Source: Kaistia hirudinis | GTDB taxonomy: Bacteria; Pseudomonadota; Alphaproteobacteria; Rhizobiales; Kaistiaceae | NCBI RefSeq assembly: GCF_014196455.1 | Contig: NZ_JACIDS010000004.1 | Coordinates: forward strand, 496,001 to 560,000 | DNA: 64,000 nt | Reading direction: 5' to 3' | Shown: piece after piece, positions 19,388 through 28,622 of the stretch | How the letters are laid out: each line of letters opens with the position of its first letter | How positions within the stretch are numbered: position 1 is the first letter of the stretch | Notes under the pieces: generated by a model | Told to the model about the DNA's origin: nothing | What the model saw: only the letters and a program-made list of their open reading frames with translations | The model's database searches: none | Program-made: the position numbers and the translations under genes

Positions 19388-21820
19388 TCATACCGTCTCC
19401 GGCTGTCGCGCAGGCCCACCTTCAGTCGGGGTCTCAAGTGTTGACGCTGGCTCAGGAGCAGACGCGTCAGGTTCAGGCACGGATGTTGGCACTGCAACTG
19501 GAGCCGGCTGCGCTGCCTGCGGGGGCTCGGCCGGCTTGCAATGGGTGCGCAAATCCTTCAGATGGTCGGCGTCTACCTTTTCGAAGAGATGGATCAAAGC
19601 CAGGGTGGCGTCTCTGCTCTCCTCGACGGTCATCGACGACTGCGCGATCAAATCGTCGAGATTGTCGGAGTGCGACTCGACCTGGCTCAGCCTTTCGATA
19701 GCGCGAAGACGATCGGGATCGATGCCGTCGTGCCTGTCCCCGATCGTCTTGAGCTTGTCGCTGACATTGCCGCTGCGCGGCACCTTGAAGGCGAGGAAGA
19801 CCTCGAGCACTCGGCGCAGCACGTTCGGCATCATGAAAGCGTAGTCGGAATGTCCGACGCCCGCCTTCTCGAACTCGAGCACCTTCTGGAAGAGGTAGTG
19901 ATATTCGGAATCGAACTCGCGCAGCTGCTTCGGCAGCTCGATCAGGGTAGCGGTTCGCGCCGCCTTCCCTTCCGGCACGGCAACGTCGATGAAGAGTAAC
20001 CTGGCCGTCGGCGGCTTGTCCGGTTCCACCTTTGCCCACCCTTTCCAGGCCTTCTTGAACTCGTTCATGCAGGGCTGGTTGTGGGTGAAGACGAAGAGCT
20101 GGCCAACCTTGGCCAGGCGGTTTAGCAGCAGCGCACTGGCGTAGTTCATCGCCTTGGTGTCGAGGCTTGAGACAGGGTCGTCGATGACGACGATCAGGTC
20201 TTTGATTTTCCGGTCTTCGGAGGAGAGGGTCGAGAGAAAGTAGCAGATGGCAATCGCCGTCTTCTCGCCCTCGCTCGGCGCGCCGCGGACAAGGGCGCCG
20301 AGGCGATGCAACTCGTAGCCCTTGGCGACGGGGACGATCGTCAACTCGGCATGGCCCAGATAGGATTTGACGAGGGCGTTGATCCTGTCGGCTGCCGGCC
20401 CATGCTGCTGCACCTGGGCGCGCAGCGTGTCGATGTCGGCCATCAGCTGATAGGCCGCGTCGCTCGCCGTCGTGGCTTTGGTAGTTGCCTCCTTGATACC
20501 GGCGACATGGGCTTTGAAGGCCTCGTCGGTTTCTGCGACATAGTGTTTGCGGATGGCCTCGCGCGCCTTCTTTTGATGCTCGTTGAAACTGTCGACCATC
20601 GCCGCATGCTGGTCGCAGATCGCGTTGACTGCCTTGCAGCTCACCTCGAGGGCGCGGATCTGGTCTTCCATCTCAGCGAGTGGAGGCAGCGACACTGCGA
20701 CAGGCGTTGTCGGCATGGCTTCTCGCGCCCGTAGTGCTTGAAGAGCGGTGTCGAGCAGCGAGAGCGCAGCGGCCAGCGCCTTCGATAAGTTGGCGGCAGC
20801 GGCTTCGAAGGGCGGCTGAAACTCGGCCGACAGCTGGGCTGCCGCCGGCACGGCGGCGATCGCTATGTCGAGCAGAGCCGAGATCTCCGCCCCAGCTTTG
20901 GCGGCCTCCTGCACTGAGGCGATAAAGCCGCTGACCTTGTCGTCGAAGGCGCTGGCGAGAAGGTCTAGACGAGCTGCCGACACCTCGTTCCCGCAATAGA
21001 GGCAGGTATTGATGTCATGCCCGGTGTGATACTCAAGGCCGTGTTTGACCCACTGGACCATAGTCGGGTGGGCGTCGAGCCCTTCGACAACGACGCTGCC
21101 GATCGATTTGGGGCAGAGATCAGCTGCGGCCTCAAGACAAACGAGCAAGCCAGCGAGCGGAACATCGACTAGCTTGACCTTGGCGGGCGCTTCGGAGCGC
21201 GCGCAGGTAGCCGTTGCCGCCTCGAGATCGCTCTCGCTGAGGAGATCCCCCTCTACGGCGCCTACCTTGACGTCATTGTTGAACTGAGTGGCCTCATAGC
21301 GCTGGGCCTGGCGCAGCCGGCCGGAGATTTCGTGCGCCGTCGTCTTCTTGTACTCGCCGAAAGCCTTCTCGCGCTCGCCTTGGATCTTGGCTTCGCTGGC
21401 CTTCAAAGCGAGGGCCGCAGGCAGCTTGCCTTCTGTCACTTTGAGCTTCTCGGCTGCATCGCTCTGGTCAGCGCCGATGGTGAAGATCGGGCTAGCCTGG
21501 CCCTCGGCCCAACGCAGGTTGGTCTCGACAAAGTCCTGGTTGAAGACGCAGACGCGCTTCTCAAGGCCGGTGAGAGACTTGGGGCAAGAATATTTGGCCC
21601 CGTCATCCATCTCAATTTCGAAGGTGCAGGCATCTGGAAGACGCTGGTGCAGAGCGCCTTGCTGCAGCGACGCAAAAATGCGTGAGAGCGTGCTCTTGCC
21701 GCAGCCGTTGAAGCCATAGATCAGATTGAAGCGCCTGAATTCGACGGAGGGCGTAGATGCATTTCGCTCGGCGAGAACGGTGGCTCCTCTGAGCTGGCGA
21801 ATATTCTTGATGATCGCCAT
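19388..21820 (-). CDS. AAA_13-type ATPase resembling PrrC/RloC anticodon nucleases
   Basis: 810 residues. Walker A GFNGCGKST (36-44), ABC-like signature region GAPSEGEKTA (513-522), Walker B VVIDDPVSSLD (544-554) and the switch His in VFTHNQ (580) define an SMC/ABC-type ATPase split by a long helical insertion. In the insertion CLYC (273-276) resembles the zinc-hook CxxC of RloC and Rad50. The C-terminal domain has R669-x3-E673 and SHS (His717), matching in order the Arg-Glu-His triad of PrrC-type anticodon nucleases, though the E-to-H spacing (44) is larger than in PrrC. Role inferred: tRNA-cleaving abortive-infection effector or DNA-damage sensor. A Pro/Ala/Glu-rich tail (about 740-810) is unusual. 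Confidence 0.75.
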   Translation of the reverse strand: MAIIKNIRQLRGATVLAERNASTPSVEFRRFNLIYGFNGCGKSTLSRIFASLQQGALHQRLPDACTFEIEMDDGAKYSCPKSLTGLEKRVCVFNQDFVETNLRWAEGQASPIFTIGADQSDAAEKLKVTEGKLPAALALKASEAKIQGEREKAFGEYKKTTAHEISGRLRQAQRYEATQFNNDVKVGAVEGDLLSESDLEAATATCARSEAPAKVKLVDVPLAGLLVCLEAAADLCPKSIGSVVVEGLDAHPTMVQWVKHGLEYHTGHDINTCLYCGNEVSAARLDLLASAFDDKVSGFIASVQEAAKAGAEISALLDIAIAAVPAAAQLSAEFQPPFEAAAANLSKALAAALSLLDTALQALRAREAMPTTPVAVSLPPLAEMEDQIRALEVSCKAVNAICDQHAAMVDSFNEHQKKAREAIRKHYVAETDEAFKAHVAGIKEATTKATTASDAAYQLMADIDTLRAQVQQHGPAADRINALVKSYLGHAELTIVPVAKGYELHRLGALVRGAPSEGEKTAIAICYFLSTLSSEDRKIKDLIVVIDDPVSSLDTKAMNYASALLLNRLAKVGQLFVFTHNQPCMNEFKKAWKGWAKVEPDKPPTARLLFIDVAVPEGKAARTATLIELPKQLREFDSEYHYLFQKVLEFEKAGVGHSDYAFMMPNVLRRVLEVFLAFKVPRSGNVSDKLKTIGDRHDGIDPDRLRAIERLSQVESHSDNLDDLIAQSSMTVEESRDATLALIHLFEKVDADHLKDLRTHCKPAEPPQAAQPAPVAVPTSVPEPDASAPEPASTLETPTEGGPARQPETV

Positions 21821-22433
21821 GGTTCCCCCGGCTCCCGACTGTAAAGGCTATTTTGGCTAGAACGTCAGTATAGCCGAACATTACTCTGAGCAATCTTAAG
21901 CTGCAAAGCGTAGCTTGCTGAGACCGATGCACCCCAGTGCAAGAGTGAAACGTTGTGGTTCCGCCGGACAGACTTGAACCTACACGAGCCCCTATGCCCT
22001 CCGGAAACTAACTCGGTCTCTGCAGATCATCGTCCAAGGTGGTTGGCCGCACACGCGTGGATTTCCAATCAGACCGAAGGCAGACATTCCGAATGCCCAC
22101 AACAGGTCGGTTTTGGACCCTATGATCCTTCGACGACATGTCCGCTTCTCGCTTAAGTTCCCCGATAGCGGACTGTCCGAAACCGGCCCCATACCGGACG
22201 CCCTGATACCGACTTGGCAAGGTCAGCTGCCGGCGTATACCAGAACTCTATGGATGGCTCTGCGCCTGCGGTGTGCCCCGCTCCGTGCATTCGGCCGCCA
22301 AGGTCGCATGAGATTCAGCATTATAGTTCACGGTTTTGACTGGGTCCGTGCAACTGTCCGGGATTGCTAGAGAACAGTCATCGCCAGCAAGAACGAGCCC
22401 ATTGCGTCCTGACGAACGAAGTTGGCGAGCAAA
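21821..22433. other. Intergenic region with tRNA-like 3' remnant
   Basis: About 610 bp between the AAA gene and the ADP-ribosylglycohydrolase gene (which ends at 22434). No open frame has protein-like composition. The only recognisable element is the tRNA-like fragment at 21956-22000. Confidence 0.5.
21956..22000 (-). other. tRNA 3'-end remnant (T arm, acceptor strand and CCA)
   Basis: Read on the minus strand this gives ...GTAGGTTCAAGTCTGTC CGGCGGA A CCA: a T-loop sequence (GGTTCAAGTC), a seven-base acceptor strand, discriminator A and CCA. The T stem has two mismatches, and no complementary 5' acceptor strand is found upstream, so it is not a working tRNA. Such 3' fragments are typical of attachment sites left by tRNA-targeting integrative elements. 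Confidence 0.4.
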
Positions 22434-23924
22434 CTATCTCGCCGCGAAATCGCCGCTATTGAGGCTCGCGTCGAACAACCGTCCGGCCAGCGTCTCGATC
22501 CGGTCGCGCCAGGCGAGACGATCGAGGAAACCTACCGGTATCGCGGCCGCGCCGCAGAGCGCCCCGGCAAGCTGGCCGGTGATCGCAGCGGTCGTGTCCG
22601 CATCGACGCCGAGATTGGCGGCGGTCAGCACGGCGGACCGGAAGTCGCTCGTCCGCCCCACCGACCAGAGCGACGCTTCCAGGGAATGCGCGACATAGCC
22701 GGAAGACCAGACGAGCCGTCGGAGGCGGCCGCGCCACGAACCGCCGACGATTCGCGCGATAGCACCGGCGTAACCTTCACCGCGAGGGCTCAAGACTTGC
22801 GAGCGCGGTCGCCCTTCGATGGCGTCCGCGAGGATCTCCGCATAGGCGACACAGGCATCGATCGCCTCCGGCGCGCCATGCGTGGTCCGGCTCTGCCGAG
22901 CGGCGGCATCCCGGAGCGCAACACGGTCGCTCCAGTGGCGAACAACGATTGGCGCGAGCCGCATCAGCGATCCGTTGCCGGCCGTACGGGGATCGGTGGA
23001 GCCGGGAAAGAGCTCACCCGTTGCCTCCCACCGCTGCAGCGCATAGGCGGTCGTGCCGCCGATGTCGAAACAGGTGCCGGTGCAGGAATAGGTTCCGTTC
23101 CGATACCAGTCGGTGAAGCGGGTGAGCAGATCTGCCTCGTCCAGCCCGCCGCATTCGACAAGGCTGCTGGCGAGCGCCAGCGCCATGGCGGTATCATCCG
23201 TCCATTCGCCGGGCTTGAGGTCGAACGGCCCGCCGCCGACCATGTCGTCAAGCGGCTCATAGCTGTCGCGCGTCTCGAACTCGAGCGTTGTGCCGATCGC
23301 GTCGCCGACGGCCAAGCCCAGCATGGCACCGATCGCCCGATCCCGGATCGCAGCGAGGCTGGTGTCGGGCTCGGGTTCGGGGATCGCGCGTCCCGCCAGG
23401 ACGTGACACTGCCACGCGCCAACCTCGATCGCACCCGGCCATAGACGCTCCACCTTGTCGATCGCGATGTCGCTTTCGTGACCAAGCTCGACCAACAGTC
23501 GCGCTGCGATCAAGCCTGCATGTGCAAAGCCATCGTCATGGTGGACAACGACATCGAACCCGCTGCGAAGGCGGGCGCGGAGGCCTTCGCCATGGAGTTT
23601 CCAAAGGATCTCGAACGCGGAGCCCGGTGCAGGGAGATCGGGGACGGGTAGTTGCAGCCCTTCCATGTGACGGCGCCTGACGGCGGCGGCCCAATCCGAC
23701 GCGTCGGCAGGACCTCGATCGGAGGCGTCGACCAGCGACACCACGACGCCGGCGCCCCAGTCGCGCATCGCATCCAATGCCGTTGCGAGATCCGTGCCGG
23801 ATGTCTCCTGGCGCACGGGTTGTCCTGCCGCTCCGGGGGAGATGACGATCCCAATCCGGCCGAGCCCCGCGCCAACACACACGGCTTCCATCCGAGGCGA
23901 CGGACTCTCATTCCTCCCCATCAT
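22434..23924 (-). CDS. Inactive tyrosine-phosphatase-like domain fused to ADP-ribosylglycohydrolase
   Basis: 496 residues from ATG 23924 (AGGGA nine bases upstream; ATG 23921 and 23891 are alternatives). Residues ~15-150 follow a dual-specificity phosphatase layout, but the P-loop that should read HCxxGxxR is VVVHHDDGFAHAGLIAARLL: the catalytic Cys and Arg are both gone. Residues ~195-480 are an ADP-ribosylglycohydrolase (DraG/ARH) with GAMLGLAVGDAIG, the Mg-binding WTDDTAMAL and the C-terminal GVDADTTAAITGQLAGA. The enzyme should remove ADP-ribose from proteins or nucleic acids; the dead domain may bind phospho- or nucleotide ligands. Its relation to neighbouring genes is unknown. Confidence 0.85.
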   Translation of the reverse strand: MMGRNESPSPRMEAVCVGAGLGRIGIVISPGAAGQPVRQETSGTDLATALDAMRDWGAGVVVSLVDASDRGPADASDWAAAVRRRHMEGLQLPVPDLPAPGSAFEILWKLHGEGLRARLRSGFDVVVHHDDGFAHAGLIAARLLVELGHESDIAIDKVERLWPGAIEVGAWQCHVLAGRAIPEPEPDTSLAAIRDRAIGAMLGLAVGDAIGTTLEFETRDSYEPLDDMVGGGPFDLKPGEWTDDTAMALALASSLVECGGLDEADLLTRFTDWYRNGTYSCTGTCFDIGGTTAYALQRWEATGELFPGSTDPRTAGNGSLMRLAPIVVRHWSDRVALRDAAARQSRTTHGAPEAIDACVAYAEILADAIEGRPRSQVLSPRGEGYAGAIARIVGGSWRGRLRRLVWSSGYVAHSLEASLWSVGRTSDFRSAVLTAANLGVDADTTAAITGQLAGALCGAAAIPVGFLDRLAWRDRIETLAGRLFDASLNSGDFAAR

Positions 23925-24142
23925 GATCGGCATTCCCTGCATGTCTGCACATCCTGCGATTTCGGCGAATCCTGTCGCGGCGCGGCGACGGGGTGGCGCC
24001 ACGGATGAAGGCTTGCTTCGCTCCGGAAGTCCACGGCTTGGTTCCATAGGGAGACCAACGTCTGCGCACGCAGATCGGTCCGGAGCAGAGGCGAGAGGAC
24101 ACGGCGACGCCATCTGGCTCGCGGATGGCCATCGTGTCTCGG

Positions 24143-25156
24143 CTATCCGAAGCGGATCCCATGCTTGTCGAAGATGTCGAGTGTGGCGTCATCCGGCTTG
24201 CCGCGGCCCCAGGCCCTCATGTCGATGTTGTTCGCGGTCGCGGCGGCGGCGAGGTCAATCAGGAAGGCGAGGCGGTTTCGGGTGGTGCTAAGATTCGGCA
24301 TGACCGTGCCCCGCGGCATGGGCTTGCCGAGCTTATGCCAGGCCTGATGCAAGGCCTTCAGGAGCCGCCGCTTCGGCCAGTCCTCGTACGTCATCAACCG
24401 TACGGCAATCTGAGCATCGGAAAGCCGCAGCCGTGGTGGGATGGCCTGTTGCAGAGCGGAGAACATCAGCAAGGCAGAGCCAGGCTCCTTGAGAGGCGTG
24501 CCGTCGAGGCGGTGGGTGGAGCGATGGTCGAGCGCGTCCTGCATCAGCAGCGTCTCGCACAAGGCGATCATCTCCTCCATCTGGGCCTCACTCTCTTCAT
24601 CGAAGGGACCGACGAGTCGCACTCCCTTTATGGAGTCGATGATGACATCGTCGGGGTGCGGCAGGAGATGCGGCGGCGGCTCGCCCTTGGCTGCGGCTCT
24701 GGCGAGTTCGGTCTCCTTTTCCGCCTTGTAGCGGGCCCAATAGTCGTTGCGGGCTATAGTTTCGCGGGCCTTCATCTGGTCAGCTGTCCGCATCAAATCC
24801 ATGGCGAGCCCCTGCGAGCGGGCATTGCCCTTCGCGCCGTTCGTGAAGATCGCCTGGACCATGGCTTCCCGCATCGGTACCTGGGTGACGCGGTCGCCCT
24901 CACGGATCGTCACCGGTTTCGCGGCGATCCGCAGTACGGCCTCCAGCGCGGGTTGATCGGCGAGCGTCAGATCCGGTGGCGCGCCGCGTGGCCGTCCCCT
25001 CGGATTGCCGGATTGGCCCGGCTGGAACTGGCTGTGCTTCGGCGGTCGCTTGTAGCCGACACCCTGCAGCAACTCGTCGCGCATGGCGCCCGCCGTCTCC
25101 GGCTGCAGATGCCCCCTGTTCGTCGGAGCCTTGTCCTTCGGATCGTCACCGCTCAT
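24143..25156 (-). CDS. DUF5681 domain protein, island/prophage type
   Basis: 337 residues from ATG 25156. The N-terminal signature FQPGQSGNPRGRPRGAP is the DUF5681 motif, found in proteins of mobile elements, often near methyltransferase and packaging genes. The rest is helical with no catalytic motif. The start overlaps the stop of the methyltransferase gene by ATGA (25153-25156), so the two were co-translated. A terminase-small-subunit-like role is sometimes suggested for such neighbourhoods; I see no direct evidence for it. Confidence 0.75.
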   Translation of the reverse strand: MSGDDPKDKAPTNRGHLQPETAGAMRDELLQGVGYKRPPKHSQFQPGQSGNPRGRPRGAPPDLTLADQPALEAVLRIAAKPVTIREGDRVTQVPMREAMVQAIFTNGAKGNARSQGLAMDLMRTADQMKARETIARNDYWARYKAEKETELARAAAKGEPPPHLLPHPDDVIIDSIKGVRLVGPFDEESEAQMEEMIALCETLLMQDALDHRSTHRLDGTPLKEPGSALLMFSALQQAIPPRLRLSDAQIAVRLMTYEDWPKRRLLKALHQAWHKLGKPMPRGTVMPNLSTTRNRLAFLIDLAAAATANNIDMRAWGRGKPDDATLDIFDKHGIRFG

Positions 25157-26523
25157 CGCTTGCCTCCGCGTTTCGCGGATCGGCTGTGGGCCGCGGGCTG
25201 GGCCGCGGCTGGAACAACGCCTCTCTGCGCTGCCACCGCCTCGAAGCTGGCACTGGTCTCGGCGAGACAGGCCTGCTTGCCGGTATAGCGCTCCCAGCGG
25301 TTGATGATCGTGTCGCAATAGAGGGGATCGAACTCGAGCACGCGGGCCTGCCGTCCACAGGTCTCGGCGGCGATCAGGGTCGAGCCGGAGCCGGCGAAGA
25401 GATCGAGTACCGTCTCGCCGCGCCTTGTGCAGTCGCGGATCGCATCGGCGACCAGCGCCACCGGCTTCACCGTCGGATGCATGGCGAGTTCATCGGCGCG
25501 GTTGGCACCGAGGCTGCTGATGCCGGCATAGTCCCAGACATTGGTGCGGTAGCGCCCGGTCTCGCCGAGGCCGAAGCTATTGGTATGGGGTTCCGTTCCG
25601 ACCTTGAAGACGAAGACCAGCTCATGCTTGGAGCGGTAGAAGCTGCCCATGCCGCCATTGGTCTTATTCCAGACGCACAGGTTCTTCAGTTCCGAGAACC
25701 CGGTGCTGATCAGCGACGACAACGAGATCGTTGCCGGACATGGCCGGGTGCTGGCGGCGAAGGAGCTGGGTATTGCCACTGTCCCGACGGTGAAGCTGTC
25801 GCATCTGAGTGCCGAGGAGCGGCGGGCCTATGTGCTGGCGGACAACAAGCTGGCGCTCAATGCCGGCTGGGATGCCGAGATCCTGGCGGTGGAGCTGCAG
25901 GCGTTGATCGATGTCGACTTCGACGTGACGCTGACCGGCTTCTCGCTGGCCGAGGTCGACCTGACGCTGGATCGGGCGCGAGAGGCGTCGCCGTCGACGC
26001 CGGATGCGGTCGCCGACCTCGTGCCGCCGCTGCCGGCTCAAGCGGTGACGTGGCCGGGCGATCTCTGGCAGCTCGGTGCACACCGGCTGCTGTGTGGCGA
26101 TGCTCGCTCTCCGGAGGATGTGTCTCGCTTGGCAGCGGGAGAACCCATCGATCTGATCTTCACCGACCCGCCCTATAATGTGCCGATCGACGGCCACGTC
26201 TCGGGGCTGGGCTCGGTCCGACACCGCGAGTTCGCCTTCGCCTCCGGTGAGATGTCGAAGGCCGAGTTCACCGCCTTCCTGTCGCTAACCCTGTCGAATG
26301 CAGCCCGCGTTGCCAAGGACGGCGCCATCGCCTTTGTCTGCATGGACTGGCGTCACATGCGCGAGATACTCGATGCCGGCGAGGCCGCGTTGGTGAACCC
26401 AAACCGCTCAATGCTGTCGGCGATCTGCCGGACCTGTCGTCTTGAGTGTGTTCGTGCATTACCCGAATAGGGTCGCAGCGACGCGATCGGCATGACCTCG
26501 ATCGAGGGGTAGGAGGCTCCCAT
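25153..26523 (-). pseudogene. ParB-domain DNA methyltransferase gene split by an internal inversion
   Basis: On the minus strand, 26523-26389 encodes the first 45 residues of a ParB/Srx-like domain (IEVMPIASLRPYSGNARTH...ERFGFTN) and 25699-25153 encodes the C-terminal methyltransferase part with NKTNGGMGSFYRSKHE and the SAM-binding LDLFAGSGSTLIAAE. The middle (PVLISDDNEIVAGHGR ... catalytic TDPPYNVPIDG ... MREILDAGEA) is on the plus strand at 25700-26388. Turning those 689 bp round gives one uninterrupted frame of 456 residues with exact joins FTN|PVL and EAA|FSEL. In its present state no full enzyme can be made. The intact family modifies adenine or cytosine in DNA and is common on phages and islands. 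Confidence 0.88.
25700..26388 (+). other. Inverted 689-bp segment inside the methyltransferase gene
   Basis: Boundaries follow from the reading-frame repair: base 25700 begins CCG GTG CTG (Pro-Val-Leu) and base 26388 ends GAG GCC GC. Looking outwards, each end reads CCGS|GTTS (CCGG|GTTC at the left on the minus strand, CCGC|GTTG at the right on the plus strand), a short inverted repeat with 6 of 8 bases equal. No recombinase gene is visible next to it. Confidence 0.85.
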
Positions 26524-27232
26524 TCTCGTCCTTCCTGACAAACTCGGACGGCCAGATCGGTCGCCACGCATGGGAACAGGATGAGAACGAATCGACAAAA
26601 CACAAGTGGAAACAACGCGAACACCCGCTAACCACAGACTGCGCTTTGAAAGAGGTTCTAAGAGTTAACTAAGAGGTGTTTGAGAGATCTTGAATGGTCA
26701 AGAAGCGTCGAAAGGCCCACCGCCGACGCGCTGTGGGAGCACCCGAAGCGCCACTACCATGAAGCCATACTGCCCCCGGAGACCGAATCACCTGATTCAA
26801 TGGCTGGCTGATCACCTCAAGATCGGGGCGCTTCCAAAGTGCTGTGGGCCGCCACCCGGCGTCAAACCCGAACGCAAGATACGTCGCGCAGGAGAATATC
26901 TGTCCGCCCACCGCCATTGGCAACGCGCTTTCGATAGGGCTGACGAGCATCTGCTACGGCAATCGCCAACGTGACGAACTAGAAGTTTTAAGCTCCGGAT
27001 TGTCGAAAGCACATGACGCTTCACCTGCGTCTTCGCTGGAACTTTCAATCACCGATCCATCCTTACCTTCACCGCCTACGATCTGGCTCTGATCGTGGCG
27101 CCATTATTGTTGACGATCTCTTGCCCGCCGCCTCGCGTCGACGATGCTCCCGCTCCTCGGCTGAATGTTCGCTGTCCTTGCCGGTAGCATATGCTGCGGT
27201 GCGAGAAGCCGGTCGTAGTGGCGACGCGGAGC
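26524..27232. other. Intergenic region without identifiable gene
   Basis: About 710 bp upstream of the broken methyltransferase gene and downstream of the phosphatase gene. The part at 26600-26690 is relatively AT-rich (GTTAACTAAG) and may hold the promoter of the methyltransferase/DUF5681 unit. Short open frames further on show no family features. Confidence 0.5.
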
Positions 27233-27820
27233 TCAGGACTTCTCCCGCGACACGAGCCGCTCGAACGCCCCGTCCATTGCCGCTGTTCGGCTGCCGAACC
27301 ATGGAAAATGGCCGTAGAAGAAGGACAGTTGGCCCGCTGCCTCGTCGGCAGGCTTCCCTTCGACCACGAACTCGTAGAGCGCCGCGGCGAGGCCTGTCCG
27401 ATCCGACCCGCTGTGGCAATGCACCAATATCGGCTTCTGCGCGTCTCGGAGGACCCTGACCAGTTCGGATATCAGCGCGTCATCGGGTTCGTCCTTGGCT
27501 GACATGCGGATATCGACATGAGCCGCGTCGGCAGCGGCGCTGACCTTGATTTCGTCGTCGTACCAGGGCAGCCCGTCGTTGCGGCCGCGCAGATTGACCA
27601 CAGTCCGGACGTTGTAGTCGCGGATGACTTCCGTCAGATCCTCGCCGTCAAGTTGGGCCGATCGATAGAGTTGTCCCGGCGCAACGACGTGCACATTTCC
27701 GACGAGTTGGATTCCAACAGCCCACGCGCCCATGCCGATCGCCGGTGCGAGCGCCACCATCGCCGCCAAGGCAATTGCCGTACGGTGCCGACGCCAAGTG
27801 GATATTCTGATCGCCGTCAT
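27233..27820 (-). CDS. Membrane-anchored protein-tyrosine/dual-specificity phosphatase
   Basis: 195 residues. An N-terminal hydrophobic helix (TAIALAAMVALAPAIGMGAWAVG, about 14-36) anchors or exports the protein. The catalytic P-loop ILVHCHSGSDRTGLAAALYEF has the complete HCx5R motif, and an Asp-containing general-acid loop (RGRNDGLPWYDDE) lies ahead. Of the two phosphatase-like genes in this part of the window this is the intact one. It may act on phosphotyrosine or phosphoinositide-like substrates in the envelope. Upstream of it on the same strand lies the DedA gene, about 130 bp away. Confidence 0.85.
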   Translation of the reverse strand: MTAIRISTWRRHRTAIALAAMVALAPAIGMGAWAVGIQLVGNVHVVAPGQLYRSAQLDGEDLTEVIRDYNVRTVVNLRGRNDGLPWYDDEIKVSAAADAAHVDIRMSAKDEPDDALISELVRVLRDAQKPILVHCHSGSDRTGLAAALYEFVVEGKPADEAAGQLSFFYGHFPWFGSRTAAMDGAFERLVSREKS

Positions 27821-27946
27821 CTCACCAATTCACCGTCACCGTTCGGACCCAGACCAGCTCTCCCAACCGATTGAATCATCGGCAAGGCTTAGGCCTGAAT
27901 GAGACGCGTGGCTGGACTTCCTCACCATAAAGGAAGCCCGAGTGGG

Positions 27947-28570
27947 TCAGCCGCTGCCGCGCCGCGAGTGGCTCCACCAATAGAGCCAGCCGAAGAGCAT
28001 CAGAGCGATGGTCACGCCCAGCACGGTCCAGACGAGCGGCCCGGATGGCCAGCCAAAGGCGTCAAGCGACAGACCAATGGCTGCTCCCGGCAGGATATGC
28101 GCCGGCCCCCAGGCCAGCGCGGAGAGGACATTGGCGATATAGAAGCGACCCGGCTTCATGCCGGTGATGCCCGCGACGAGCGGCACGATGGCCCGGACCG
28201 CCGGGACGAAGCGGCCGAGGAAGACGCTCTTCGCTCCGTGGCTGCGGAAATAGGCCTCCCCGGACAGGAGCAGACCCGGCCGCCGGTCGAACGGCCAAAA
28301 TGTGCGGATGTGATCCTTGTAGGTGTGGCCGAGCCAATAGGAGATTCCATCGCCGACGATGGCCCCCAGGATCGCAGACAGGACGACGGGCCAAAGGCCG
28401 AGCCCGCCGAGGCCCGCGATCGAACCAACGCCGACAAGGATGGCGGTACCGGGAATGAACAGACCGACAATAGCGAGCGATTCCGCCATGGCCGTCAGAA
28501 ATACCAGCGCCATTGCCCAATCGGCATGATGGCCGACGAAGCCGACGACGAGATGGATCCAGCCGCTCAT
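27947..28570 (-). CDS. DedA-family membrane protein (SNARE-associated/VTT domain)
   Basis: 207 residues from ATG 28570. The DedA signature is clear: FIPGTAILVGVG, GDGISYWLGHTYKDHI and the FLGRFVPAVRAIVPLVAGITGM segment with the conserved Arg-Phe-Pro and Arg residues. DedA proteins move undecaprenyl phosphate or phospholipids across the inner membrane and support resistance to cationic peptides. Its presence with UppP and PAP2 phosphatases in the same stretch fits a lipid-carrier/envelope theme. It lies 52 bp downstream of the ABC permease stop. Confidence 0.9.
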   Translation of the reverse strand: MSGWIHLVVGFVGHHADWAMALVFLTAMAESLAIVGLFIPGTAILVGVGSIAGLGGLGLWPVVLSAILGAIVGDGISYWLGHTYKDHIRTFWPFDRRPGLLLSGEAYFRSHGAKSVFLGRFVPAVRAIVPLVAGITGMKPGRFYIANVLSALAWGPAHILPGAAIGLSLDAFGWPSGPLVWTVLGVTIALMLFGWLYWWSHSRRGSG

Positions 28571-28622
28571 CCTATCGCTCGCGCCCGCCGGTTGGCGCTC
28601 ACAACGGTTACGCGAGGGGGAA

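Noticed and set aside
22434-23924. Active dual-specificity phosphatase function for the N-terminal domain
   Set aside because: The HCxxGxxR loop has lost both the nucleophilic Cys and the Arg.
25649-26470. Plus-strand frame taken as a separate ParB-like methyltransferase
   Set aside because: Its ends leave family similarity exactly where the minus-strand parts resume, so it is the inverted middle of one gene and not an independent gene.
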